Positions 12,052 to 23,165 of a stretch of 64,000 nucleotides of DNA are shown here, piece after piece. Position 1 is the first letter of the stretch. Every line of letters begins with the position of its first letter. The stretch spans positions 96,113,340 through 96,177,339 of the forward strand of contig JAVMKO010000002.1 in the NCBI GenBank assembly GCA_032164245.1, written 5' to 3'. The position numbers were made by a program, and so were the translations under genes. The notes under the pieces are model-generated. The model was not told the origin of the DNA. It worked only from the letters and a program-made list of their open reading frames with translations, and ran no database searches. The DNA is from Sternotherus odoratus (lineage: Eukaryota > Chordata > Testudines > Kinosternidae).

Positions 12052-12170
12052 GTTATATGTGAAAAGCAATGCAGAAGGTTGCTGAATGGTGAATTTCCCA
12101 AAGATGACGATGAAAGGAATAATGGTGCAGTGTCATCTGTGAATCCTGCAAAGTCAAAGAATTTTTGTGT
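12052..12170 (+). other. Exon-like segment 2 (speculative)
   Basis: A 119-bp segment with acceptor ctgttttccctag and perfect donor GTAAGT. Only one frame is open. It starts in phase 0, matching the end of segment 1, and gives 39 codons including VICEKQCRRLLNGEFPKDDD. No family recognised. A third segment from 12968 (after tgtttgttttgtgtgcag) continues in phase and would either be a 10-base micro-exon before GTAAGG or a terminal exon to a stop at 13099-13101. Chance cannot be excluded. Confidence 0.22.
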
Positions 12171-12276
12171 GTAAGTAAAGCCCAACTTTAGCACGACGGG
12201 CGCCTGAAGGTCTCTGAGGTGTTTTAGCCATATTCCTATTCAGGCTCCTACCGTGAAACAAAACCCAGATGGTGAG

Positions 12277-12488
12277 GACTCTGGTGGCACCTTAAAGACT
12301 AACAGATTTATTTGGGCCCAAGCTTTCGCGGGTAAAAAAAAATCTCACTTCTTCAGATGCACCTGAAGAAGTGTTTTTTTTACCCATGAAAACTTAGGCC
12401 CAAATAAATGTTAGTCTTTAAGGTGCCACTGGACTCTTTGTTGTTTTTGTGGCTACAAACTAACACGGCTACCCTCTGATACTTGGCA
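12277..12488. mobile_element. Foldback retroposon with perfect 11-bp TSD
   Basis: An inverted repeat whose arms share TTAAAGACTAACA and ATTTATTTGGGCC on the left and their complements on the right, centred at about 12360. The right arm is longer and ends AACACGGCTACCCTCTGAT. It is flanked by the identical 11-mer CAGATGGTGAG at 12266-12276 and 12489-12499. An 11-bp TSD is unusual for common DNA transposons and suits a reverse-transcription mechanism. Possibly a Penelope-like end dimer. Confidence 0.75.
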
Positions 12489-13543
12489 CAGATGGTGAGT
12501 TAGAGTTTGGAAGCATGAACTAAAGTACTTCAAAATGTTCATTTCCTTCCCCCAGCCCTTCCCCCACTAGACCCTTCCAAAGTTTTTCTTCTAGAGGGTT
12601 TACCTGTCATCACAGTACTGACGTCTATAAAACTGAACTATTATCTCTCTCTCTCTATCTCACTGTGGTCTATAAAAATCCTTTTCCTTCTTCAAAAAGT
12701 GCCTTAGAAAATGTTAATTACAGCCACGTTATCCATATATCCTTTTAAAAAGGCACAATTTCTTCCCATCCTTCTGCACTGCCTAACCCTTTAACCTAAC
12801 AATTTTCTTTTTGACATTCTCAGTCTACCCACTCTAAAAAGGAGGCAAAGTGGCATATGACTGGCTTGCATCTCAGGTCATTCAAATACTGGAGTCAGAT
12901 ACTAGTCTACAAGCAAAAGCTGAAAGCAGCACTCTGAATCTGAAATGCCGTGTTTGTTTTGTGTGCAGAATGGAGCCGGTAAGGATTTTACTTTATAATT
13001 TTATTTATTTTGGGGACCACCTGAGGATTGTCTGGCAGAATAATTTATTCCACTGCCACAGAAGCATGGAAAATCCAAGAATCTGTCTAGAGGTTTACTA
13101 GGCTTATGAAAAGCTGAGGTGGGGGCACATAATTGTCTTAACAAGGTGTTAAATTTACATCTAAAAGGCAGAGAACATTCCCTGTTGGTTATGATAAACA
13201 GCACAAATGGAGCTGTTGCATGGAATCTGTTTCACTTTAGCATGTCCTGTATTAGAAAGATTTTTTTAAAACTGAAACTTTGGGCTCTAAACCTCCAAGT
13301 TTTTTCAAGTTTTCCCTATCCTGTCAGAATTATTCATGAAATGAAGTATAGAATATGGTCATACCACATATCTTAAGCAATAGCTATTTTTGATTAACTT
13401 TGCTTTGAAATAGTTTTTTAACCTCAGTAGATCTCTACTCCATTTTAATCAGTTTATATAGGAAATGAGCAGGAATTACTACTGATTCAATGGATTTGTC
13501 CTTCATATTATTTATAGGTGGCTGACTATGGACAGGTTCCTTA
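12489..13543. other. Intronic sequence
   Basis: No recognised gene. A short CT run lies at about 12644-12661. The speculative third exon-like segment begins at 12968. Confidence 0.45.
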
Positions 13544-13721
13544 TTAAGAATCAGAGAGGTAGCCATATTAGTCTGGATCTGCAAAAGTGACAGAGTCCTG
13601 TGGGACCTTAAAGACTAACAAAAGTATTGAAGCATCCGACGAAGTGGGTATTAGCCCACGAAAGCTTATGCTTCAATACTTTTGTTAGTCTTTAAGGTGC
13701 CACAGGACTCTGTCACTTCTG
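13544..13721. mobile_element. Foldback retroposon with perfect 11-bp TSD
   Basis: Same family as 12277-12488. The left arm runs from AATCAGAGAGGTAGCC through CAAAAGTATTGAAGCAT. The right arm returns ATGCTTCAATACTTTTG to AGGACTCTGTCACTTCTG. The centre is the palindrome-like GTGGGTATTAGCCCAC. The 11-mer CAGGTTCCTTA flanks it at 13533-13543 and 13722-13732. Confidence 0.75.
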
Positions 13722-13732
13722 CAGGTTCCTTA

Positions 13733-15394
13733 GTAGTAGAAGTAATTTTAGTAAGGAGGCCCCTATGACCTTCATGAGGATTGTGTTTGTCAGTCATTTG
13801 ATTCAAGACCTATCTGGAGGTGAGAAATGAGATTTGCTTCTTCTGCATAATTTCTTTTGTTAAGAGTACCAGGTGCAAGTGCTTCAGATAGTAGTTCTGC
13901 TGCATCTCAAATCCTGGGGCCTGCCTCTCCAGCACAGAGTAACAAAGTTCTCTGCAGGCAAAGAACCCAGCAAGCTGACCCAAAGATGATTGGACCTGAC
14001 AACAAGTGTTGGGTTGGGTCAGGTCTGAAAACAACCAGAGTCTCTTGGGCTTGGGTTTGGTCGACCCTGATCACCTCCTCCTTCCCACGGAGTTGGTGTG
14101 GTGGTGGCTGTGTCCCCAGCCATGCCAGCCGCTGCCACCTCACTGCACTGTGTGGGGTCTTCCCAAGACTAATATTTATTACAATCAGATGTGCTGAATT
14201 TTAGAGTCAAAGTAAGGTGTCAGTGTTTCTGTATGGGAAAAAAGAGCCAGTAGGATTGACTCAACCCTTTCTTCTCTCGTCATTCTTTGCTCCTCAAGAA
14301 AAGATTCCTAAAGATCTAAAAAGAGTTGTACAAGAAAGAACTAGATGGTAATTGCAGTAACCTGTTCTCTGCTCCAGACTAAGAGAAATTAAATTGGTGG
14401 TGTCTGAGTGTCATTATATCTTAATTTCCTTTATGCCAGAGAACAGAATGTCACAGGTGAGCAGGTTCAGTAAAGGTTCTACTACATCCTCAAAGAGCCT
14501 AACCATCCGTGCCAAGGAAGCAATAAAGAGTGGGGAGAAGCTTTTGGGGACATAGCTCTACAGTAATAGATCCAGTCTGGAATAGCCATTTTCCTTTAAC
14601 TTCATTTGACTGCAACTGGACTTACAGCAGTCCAGCAAAACAATTATTGTTGAGATCCATTATATGCCACAAACACACAGAACGCAAAATGCTCTAACAT
14701 CAGTGCCATCACTTTTGCCGAATACTCACGTGCTAATCAATAATGTAATCAAATATTAAGAATAAGCTCTCTCGTTGTAAGGTTGAGGCCAGTATTATTT
14801 GTGCAGCAAACTGAAGCACACGTTATAAAAGAATACTTATGACAGGCCTTAAGAGTGATGGGAGGCAAGTGACAAGTGTCATACTTTGTAATCCATATGG
14901 TATTTCAATCCATGCTTAAATATGTAATATACAGCTCATTTTAGATTTTTTCCTCTAGCTTGCAAAATCATAAAGTAAGTAGCCCAAACTTTGTTTTCTT
15001 TTTAATGAACTGCCTTTCCAGCAAGAAGCAGACAGCTGACAAATTGTTCCGCGTTGTCCCATCCATCCATCTTTTTCAAGTCTGCATTCTGAATTATACA
15101 TTATTAATACAAAATCCACGCAATGTCTAGGAAGTTTCTGTTCCATGCACAGCACCAAAATTGTTCTACAATCCTTTAATTACACGAGATCAAATCTCAT
15201 TCCTTTACACTGAAACATTCTTCCACGCCTTCGTCCTATGTGTATCCTTAAGCTCTTTGTACAGTCCCAGTACAGAGCTCTGACACTTGCCTGTACAACA
15301 TCTGTTATTTTGCTGCATTCTGCTAGTATATACCGACACAATAGTATTTATCAGTGAAAAAAAATACAAATACGCACACAAAACATTTTAATCT
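13733..15394. other. Intronic sequence, no recognised feature
   Basis: No gene or named repeat could be supported. Open frames around 13857-14204 overlap on both strands and look like chance in a locally GC-richer patch. Confidence 0.45.
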
Positions 15395-15525
15395 CTGTCT
15401 AGATGGCCCCCACTGTCGTATCTGAGCATCTCACAGCCATCAATAAAGGTCATGCAGAAAATCTATGGCAGAGCTGGGAGTTGAGCCCAGACTTTCTGAG
15501 TTCCAGGCTAGTGCCTTACAGGGAC
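15395..15525 (+). repeat. MIR-like CORE-SINE remnant
   Basis: Contains GATGGCCCCCACTGTCGTAT, then CTATGGCAGAGCTGGGAGTT, GAGCCCAGACTTTCTGAGTT and CCAGGCTAGTGCC. This is the order of words in amniote MIR-like SINEs (TGGCAGAGC.GGG.TTGAACCCAGG). Well enough preserved to orient on the plus strand. Confidence 0.65.
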
Positions 15526-17254
15526 AAAGGTTATCAGGTACTGCTTAAAAAAAAAGAAGCAGCAGCAAAATTCCGAACTGTTTTCAACAGGGATTTTTGT
15601 TTAAAAACTGATGGCATTGTGGAGTCAGTATCCACTGACTCCAGTAGTTACTGCTATGTTTAATTTATTCCTAAAGTATAGAAAATTCTATAAGGTTGAT
15701 GCATTTGACTCTCAGGTCCATTGATATCCAAGGTAAATGCCCTTTACACAATACTCGTATTGCATATTTAGCAAACCTACTTACATTGGCTCCCAAGAAT
15801 ATACGCGGGAGTGCAGGTGTTACAAATATATGGCACCAGGAACATGGTTATCTTTTGAGACTGCAGATTGACACTGCTGCTTCTTTATTTAAAAATGTGT
15901 TTTGATGGATAATGCTTAGTGTCTGAAACCTAATCGTACTTGGTTCTGTTTGGACCAATACCACTTCTATATGGATCGCTATACAGAACATCAGGCACTG
16001 CATTTTTCTCTGCAAAGTCAGCCTTATCCTGGGAAAATGAACACAGGCCCAGTAGGTTCTAGTAAAGAACAAGTAAAATAGGCATGATTCAAAGGCATCA
16101 GGAAAAATTGGCCTCCATGGGCTCTTTCTATAAGGAGCAACTTTATAATGATACAGTTTAATAATGCTTTCCAGAAGAATAAAAGGATATGTATCCTGGA
16201 CAAGATTTTCAAAACTGAATGCCTAATGGTAAGCTCCCAAGTCTATACTTGGGTATTAAGTAAATGGCCTGATTCTCCAAAGTTCTGAGCCTGCAGTGGA
16301 TCCCACTGAAATAATATCTTCTGAAAATCAGGCTATTTCTTTGGTTGTCTACGTAATGATGTAGGAGCCGAACTTAAAAATACTAGCTCTTTAGTTTAGG
16401 AGCAGTCGTAACATTTAGGCAGCTATGACAGCTTTATCTTAACTGAATGGGCAGCACCGTCCTATGTTCCAAACCTAACTGAGGAACTTAAATTATATAT
16501 GAATTCTTAGATGAGTTCTTCATCTAGACTTGCGGGGATATTTCTATCCAAGATGTTGATTCAGGCCCATTTGTATATAATACTTGAAAAAACAATATAA
16601 TACTCAGAATAATTATAAATACTTCTGCATGTTTCTGTTGTGTGGAAACCTGGAATGTCTGATCTTATTGTGCTGTCCAGAAAGACATTGAAATATTGCC
16701 TTCCTTCCTTTTCTCAAACACTACTGCCGCCACTGTCCAGTGGGATACTGCTGATGCAGAAGAACTGTGGATAACATGTAAACGAGACTCTGCTGACTCT
16801 GCTCTTTTAGCTTAACTGGAAGAGCATGTGATGCAGGACCCAGGCTCAATTCTGACTGTTAAATCCTCTCTGAATTCATGATCTATCACTTGGATTGCAC
16901 ATTTGTAGCAGGAGGAGTGCCTGGTCAATTTCCAGTAGTGCACACAATAAAGGATCACACTGAAAGCTGGTACAAGTGTAAATTCCCTATGCACATTTTA
17001 AGATGTTACAAAAGATGAAATTTAATATTTTGTGAAGTATATTTAAAATGTGCTTAGTCGTTTATGAATCACATAGTAATAACACATTTATTAAGGATCA
17101 AGCTTCTGCCTAGCCTTTATATGGCCAACAGGACTGCACCAGAAATGAATCAATGGCGCAAACATTATTAGTTAAATTGTGGATGCCTGTGGTTTCAAAA
17201 AAGATGCAAAATTAATGGATTAAAAAATAAATCGAACAATAATATATTTAGGAA
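15526..17254. other. Intronic sequence
   Basis: No gene recognised. 16215-16335 holds fragments of the dispersed TTTTCAAAAC and CCCACTGAA-type motifs with inverted CTGATT/AATCAG ends. Otherwise unremarkable. Confidence 0.45.
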
Positions 17255-17590
17255 TCACTTTACTCACCACTGAAGTGGAGTCACAGCCATGACAGCACAG
17301 AAAATCTGTTTAACAGTGCACAGTGAAAATGCACCATTATGTCATAGAAATGAGCTTGAACCAAAACCCTAGATCTGAATCTTGCAGGGTTTTGATGAAA
17401 TACTTATGTGGATACTAAATCTAAATTTTTCAGCTTGGGAATGCACCTACTGTTCACAATTATCCAGGAGGGAAATTAGCCAGGTCACAGGAAATAATGC
17501 CTCTACTCTTGCACAAAATGTCATAACATCTTTAATGACCACCAGTGGTTGGGACCATTCTTCTATGTCTCATCCAAGACTATAGTAGCT
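17255..17590 (+). repeat. Dispersed repeat, 'CCACTGAAATGCA' family, best copy
   Basis: Starts CTCACCACTGAAGTGGAGTC, continues with CTGTTTAACAGTGCAC and GGGAAATTAGCCAGGTCACA, and ends ATCTTTAATGACCACCAGTG with TATGTCTCATCCAAGACT. It contains the segments seen separately at 4525-4720 and 8160-8530, so it shows the fullest family structure. Confidence 0.6.
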
Positions 17591-17647
17591 GCAATTGTCT
17601 TTTATTAGTATTGATAAATATATTCTGCTACATACATGAGAAAGTCA

Positions 17648-17789
17648 GACAGAAGGCTCTTATACTTCTTTTCTAGAGAACTGCAACTCACAGCAATCAG
17701 CAAGAGGGAATTCACACATACTTAAATATGAATTCTCTCTTATTGGTGGCTGGGAGTCGCATTTCTCTAGAAAAGAAGTTCTCTCTGTC
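17648..17789. repeat. 142-bp imperfect hairpin
   Basis: Arms of about 60 bp face each other around a loop of about 18 bp. The left arm starts GACAGAAGGCTCTT with TTCTTTTCTAGAGAA and ends GAGGGAATTCA. The right arm starts TGAATTCTCTCTTATTG and ends TTCTCTAGAAAAGAAG then CTCTCTGTC. It could be a small miniature inverted-repeat transposon or a microRNA-precursor-like foldback. No known miRNA seed was recognised. Confidence 0.75.
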
Positions 17790-19586
17790 TTTAGCATATC
17801 TCAGGTGAGAAGACGGACATCTTTTATCAATAGTGCTTTTTAGAACAGGGCTCTGACATCAGCAATAGATACAAGTCTAACTTCTATTTTAATTACCAGC
17901 TGTCTGAAAACAACCCATGCAATTTGTTGGTCTAGACTAGAGGTAAGAATGTTCCATTTATGGCCATTTCCCAGACTCTACTGAACAAGATGTTCTAATT
18001 AGTGGTGGGTGTTGCCATGATTATGATTAGTCCTCTAATGAACTAGCAGTCTTACTGTCATTCTAGGTCAAATTGTGTGCTCAATAGCACCTAGGAAAAA
18101 TTCCTACTTAGCTTTCCCACAGGAGTAAAAATAAAAAATCACCACTACCACCACAATAAAAACTATGTGGGAGGCGAAATGAGAAACTTAAGAACCTTGT
18201 TAAAATGTTTAAAGGCTTGTAAGGTGCTCTGATACCACAATGATAACTACAGCACTAGAAGAGAAAATTTGGCCTACTTTGTCATTGATGGCAGGTCAGA
18301 ATTAATAACCACCATTTTAATACATCTGATTGATCCCAACACTATTTTACTGGAAATGTCACTGAGAAGGCTTGCTAAGAACTTGAAAAGCTCCTTGATA
18401 ATATTAAACAGAATAAATGAGACATATATTCAATAGGCTGAAGTAGGAAATAGCATCAAAGACACATGAAAAGATTAAAAATTAAGTTATGCCTTTTTGG
18501 GACTCAACAGTTTAGAATAATAAGACCAGCATGATTAAAAATGATCAAATAAGTGGTCACTTCTGAAAAAGTGGCTGCCTTGGTTTTTCTTCAAAAGCCA
18601 TTGGGTTGTTAATTTACCCCTGGCATACTCAGAAAAAGTTTTTGGACAGTTGGAAACTCAGTATAATGGCATCGCTTTAAGCTGGTGTTTTATCATAAAC
18701 ATCACACAGTAGCTGAAACAGGGCCTGCAAACACTCTTATGTTGTAAATATTCTGAGAGCTGCTCTAAATTAGATTTGTCAGAGTTTACACTCCCAAGAA
18801 AGTCATTGTTCAGTGTGACTTTCCTATCTACATCTGTATAGTGATTGATTTGGACAATATTGAAAATGCAGTATCTGTCTGTTCTTCCCACTGAATCTTT
18901 ACCATGTAGCTCTTCAATTTGCCTTCATTCTACTATATATTACAAAGCCTCTACAACTAGAGCAGTGTGAAATGTGCCATTTTCCGTTCACAATTTTCAA
19001 CTATTTTGTCAGTTCTGGTTTGTGTGGTGTTACATCCCTTGAATTTCTCAAAGTCCTGGCTTAATTCAAACTCAGTGTGGTACAGCATAGAGGAAATACA
19101 CTATGAATCTGGGAAGTTTCATTATGCTTTCTATTTATGGGTTTCATTCAATTTAACTTGAAAATGACAGTAGGGAGGCAGGAGCTATCTTTCAATGCCC
19201 CATTGTTAACCAAGAGCAAGAATAGGCAGCTTTTGGATCCAGATGGAAAGACAGAATGTTGTAAAATTGTGACAATGATTTTCAAAGCCTCCTAGGATCC
19301 TTGGACATTAGGACATCTGGTTTCCATTCATTCTCATAGGACTTGCAGGTATAAAATCCTAGGAGAGCGGTGAAAAATCTCAGTATATACATGCACATTT
19401 GCATGCAGTTGGATGGAATGCAATATCCATTTGAAGTTACACATCAAAACAAGACGAAATGGGAAGAATTATTGTACATTACATGGTCAGTCAACTCTGC
19501 ATCCCACACCACCACCTGCCTACCAAGATCCATCTCATTGTATTATTTTTTATATTGAGCAATGGTCAAATAAGACATAACTGAGG
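17790..19586. other. Intronic sequence, no recognised feature
   Basis: No gene, named repeat or strong regulatory motif supported. Composition is ordinary AT-rich intron. Confidence 0.45.
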
Positions 19587-19852
19587 CGATGTCTACACTA
19601 GAGATCTTAAAGTGGCACAGCTGTACTGATGCTTTAAGCTCTCTCATGTAGCTGCTCTATGCGGACAGTAGAGAGGTCTCTTTGTTGACATAATGAACCA
19701 CCTTCAACAAGAGGTGTTTGCTACATCAGTGGGAGAAGCTCTCCGCCAATATAATACTGTGTACAATACTACTTATTCTGGCAAAACATATGTCGCTCTG
19801 GGTGTGTTTTTTCCACACAGTTTTGCCAACAGAAATAGTAGTGTAGACATAT
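19587..19852. mobile_element. Non-autonomous DNA transposon with GATGTCTACACTA ends
   Basis: The inverted ends are CGATGTCTACACTA and TAGTGTAGACATAT. Flanking CTGAGG and CTGAGT words may be the remains of a TSD. About 266 bp with no coding capacity. Similar ends recur in degenerate form at 8931-9395 and 28804. Confidence 0.7.
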
Positions 19853-19876
19853 CCTGAGTCAATAATTTCTCTTCAC

Positions 19877-20695
19877 AGTGTTGTTCTAGCCTTGTTGGTC
19901 CCAAGATATTAGACAGACAAGGTGGGTGAGATAATATCTTTTATTGGACCACTTCTGCTGGTGAGAGAGACCACTTCAAGCTGCACAGAGCTTTTCTTCA
20001 GGTCTGAGAAGTACTCAGAGTGTCACAGCTAAATATAAGGTGGAAAAGATTGTTTAGCATAAGTAGTAAACCTATTGTAGGAGACCATTCAAGGCGAAGA
20101 AGCAAGTTAACACTTCTGCAGTCATGGGACGAAAAGGGGGGATTAGTGGGTTACAGATGGTTATAATGAACCCTACATTCAGTGTCTTTATTAAATTCAT
20201 GATTTTTAGCATCTAGCAAAATTATGAATTTAAGCTTCTGCAGCACCTTCAAAAGATGATCTTGGAAGTTTTCTTTGAGGATGAGAACTGAGAGATCATA
20301 TATGGAGTGACTGCTTTGTGAAATGCATTCATACAAGATGACAAATAATTTTGCCTTTTATCATTTTTCTGTGTGAGTTCACTTGAGAGCATAGTAATTG
20401 TTCTGTTTCACCCATATTGGGGCATTCAGTGTACTGGGTGTGATACACCACATGTTGTGATAGGTATGTATAAGACCCATGTTAATGGGCCAGTTTACCT
20501 TGAATGGTCTCATAGTACTTGTTAACTACTTATGCTGAATAATCTGTTCCACCTTGTATTTAACTGTGACTCTCTGAGTACTTCCCAGACCAGAAGAAGA
20601 GCTCTGTGTAAGTTTGAAAGTTTGTCTCCTTCACCAAACAGAAGTTGGTCCAGTAAAAGATATTACCTCGCCCACTTGGTCTCTATAATTTCTTA
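19877..20695 (-). mobile_element. Penelope-like element remnant with inverted terminal arms
   Basis: Arms at 19877-20113 and about 20497-20695 are inverted copies. Shared words include AGATAATATCTTTTATTGGA with its counterpart AAGATATTACCTCGCCCA, and CCATTCAAGG against CCTTGAATGG. Between them, the minus strand encodes a degenerate GIY-YIG-type tract: MGETEQLLCSQVNSHR at about 20430-20380, then after a stop HSIYDLSVLILKENF and LKFIILLDAKNHEFNKD at about 20310-20180. That order matches the C-terminal endonuclease of Penelope-like retroelements. The reverse transcriptase is absent. Stops and frame breaks make it a relic. Confidence 0.65.
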
Positions 20696-22087
20696 CATCT
20701 TGTTCCAAGGCTGGAAGAAACTGAAAACAGAAATCTATTATTGATGTGCCCCATTGCCTTTACTTGTTGTTCTGAGGCAACCACTTCAAATCTGTTTTTT
20801 TTTAAATAATATAAAATATGTTTACATGTACATAACTAAAGCTAGAGATGATTTTATATTCGAATGGATCAGAACTGGAATGACATTTTTAAATGACAGA
20901 GTAAAATGAATAAACTAAAACAAAATACAGAAATGAATAACAAACTCACACCATTTTATGCCTATTTAACTCATTTTGGTTTACTGGGCTATGCAGTATC
21001 TATCTATCTATCTATCTATATGCCCTTGGGCAGGCTGCACTGGATGGCTCATTTCCGACACTCAGAGATTAAAATGTTTCTTTACTAAGTTTAATCTCGC
21101 AGTGTAATTGTTTATATCAATCTTTCCCTACCAATGTCACCAGGATTGAATTTACTATCCCTCTGAGGTGTCAATTTACAGATTTTCACCAGGTTTTTTA
21201 AAAAAGAAAACACTAAATATTTTGAGTGATAATGATGTAAATATACTTTAGACCTTCATTATTTCTGGTTGTCTTCCCACTTGCCCCATCTTCCACTCTT
21301 TTTAGTCATTTAAAGCTACTCTAGGTAGAAAATAAGGCACAGACACAATAATGAAATCCTCTCGGAGACCAAATCTCCACAGTCGTTCACACTGCTTTTT
21401 TTCTTCAGATACTGAAAACAGGATTAGCTTTCACTTTAGAATGTTAGCTCTGGATTAATACTGGTAAATAGGTTATATAAATAAATGGATAACTATAGTG
21501 TGAAGAGACTGGCACTAGCCCATGGTTTGACTGAAGGAGACAAAAGAACTATGAAGCATGGAAGTTACACATGCACAAGAGACCAGACAATTAATTGTCC
21601 AGCTGGCTTCAGTAGGCACACACAGGCATAACAGAGTATACTTTGTCTCAGGTATTTCAAATGAGGGTGCATATCAAAGCAGAATATCCCTAAAGAACAT
21701 CAAGAAGGTTTTTTCTTTTTCAAGGTATCCAGATGGTATCATAGCACTAAGTTAAAACAACAACAACAGCATTGCACATAACAGAAAATGTTAGTATTAA
21801 TCATATTCTAAATATAAAGCCATTGCCTTTCATGGGGGTTTCATCATTTTTCTTAGCTGTCTATGAACTTTTTCTTATAAAAGTCAAGAGTTAGTGTCTT
21901 CCTACTTTATCTCTTTGAATGAGCTTCTATATTGTACCTCTATAGGCACAGCACAGAACACACAGCCCAGGCATAAGAGGGGACTAACATGGGTTTAAGT
22001 CAACTTTGCACCCTCCTGATCCCTGGGAACCTGTGTAAGTTATGGAAGCCTCCTGGGCTGTCCGGCAGACAATGGTACTGCTTAGAC
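20696..22087. other. Intronic sequence with (TATC)n at 20997-21019
   Basis: No gene recognised. A TATC tetranucleotide run of about six units lies at 20997-21019. The rest has no supported features. Confidence 0.5.
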
Positions 22088-22295
22088 CAGGCCTGCGCAA
22101 CTCAGAAAACAGCGAGGGCCATATTACTGCAAAAAACCCAGCCGCGGGCCGAAAAGCCCCTCCCTCATCCCGCCCCCATCTGCTTCACCCCCCCCCCCAC
22201 ACTTGTCTTGCCCCACCCTACTCACCCCCCGCGGGTCGCACAGTGAGCCCGTGTGAGCCGCATGTGGCCCCCGGGCAGTATGTCGTGCAGGCCTG
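22088..22295. mobile_element. Short hAT element (CAGGCCTGCGCAAC ends)
   Basis: A 208-bp element starting CAGGCCTGCGCAAC and ending GTCGTGCAGGCCTG, with near-identical 8-bp TSDs GCTTAGAC (22080-22087) and GCTTAGAA (22296-22303). Ends and TSD length are those of hAT transposons. The interior is C-rich and non-coding. Confidence 0.85.
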
Positions 22296-22681
22296 GCTTA
22301 GAATCTCCACAGTGCTGCATGCGTTGGCCCTGCCCTGGATGCCCTTTTTCTTCTTGAAATCCCCCTGCCACGACCCCCATGCCAGGGCTTAATGTTCAGG
22401 AGTCCTCAAAAGACAGGTTTATAGATAACTTCTGCTGTTCCTGCACTGGGGGAATTCTTTCCTGGCCAGATCCAGGGCTGTTAGTGCCCCTTTACCCAGC
22501 ATAAAGGGACTGGAACGAGAATGTGGATCTCATGCCTAGTTTGTTTAGGCTATTTTAGCATTGCTCATCATGGCAACTAGGTACAATCTTCTCCTTCTGC
22601 GTGTGCTTGTGCTGAAATCATGCTGTGACTGTGATGTTACAATTTCAGCACTAGTAGCTTATGAGGTCATTAACATCAGAC
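22296..22681. other. Intronic sequence, no recognised feature
   Basis: Nothing supported beyond ordinary intron. Confidence 0.45.
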
Positions 22682-22830
22682 TAGAATCAGAGAGGTAGCC
22701 GTGTTAGTCTGGAATAGCAGAGGTAACAAAGTCCTGTGGCACCTTAAAAACTAACTATAAAGCATAAGCTTTCGTGGGCTAATACCCACTTCGTTGGATA
22801 CAAGCAGTGGAAGTGTCCAGAGGCAGGTAT
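22682..22830 (+). repeat. Foldback/Penelope-end-like repeat, single-arm copy
   Basis: Starts GAATCAGAGAGGTAGCCGTG, then AAAGTCCTGTGGCACCTTAA and CTTTCGTGGGCTAATACCCA. It is closely related to 163-280, including the shared TCTGGAATAGCAGAG..AACAAAG variant, so these two belong to one subfamily. The following 260 bases may be its body but are not recognised. Confidence 0.65.
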
Positions 22831-23093
22831 AGAAAAGTAGGCTTCTCTGCAGGAATAAGCACAGATATAATCTGGGTTGTGTCAAATAGAAACTGCTATC
22901 CAATTATATATATATTCAACAATATGGAGAACACAGGAAAATAAAATCCAAAGCTTAAGTATCAATTCCCAAAATTTAGTCAGCAATGTTGGGGCAGGAA
23001 ATATAGAAAAAGTATGCGGCAGTCTGCGTTTTGATGAAATAAAACGAACCACTGGAAAGTACACCAGATGACATGATAACTGGTGTGGTATCA

Positions 23094-23165
23094 TAAAATC
23101 ATAGAATCACAGGACTAGATGGGCCCTCAAGAGATCTTCTAGTCCAGTCTGCTGCATAATCATAA
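23094..23165 (-). repeat. CR1 LINE 3' end
   Basis: Reads ATCATAGAATCACAGGACTA then GGGCCCTCAAGAGATC and TCTAGTCCAGTCTGCTGC. That is the complement of the CR1 3' terminus (compare 480-520 and 60400-60450). Short 5'-truncated copy. Confidence 0.75.

Noticed and set aside
19862..20693. ATAATTTCT direct repeat flanking the Penelope-like element
   Set aside because: The right-hand copy lies inside sequence homologous to the arm itself, so it is not a reliable target duplication.
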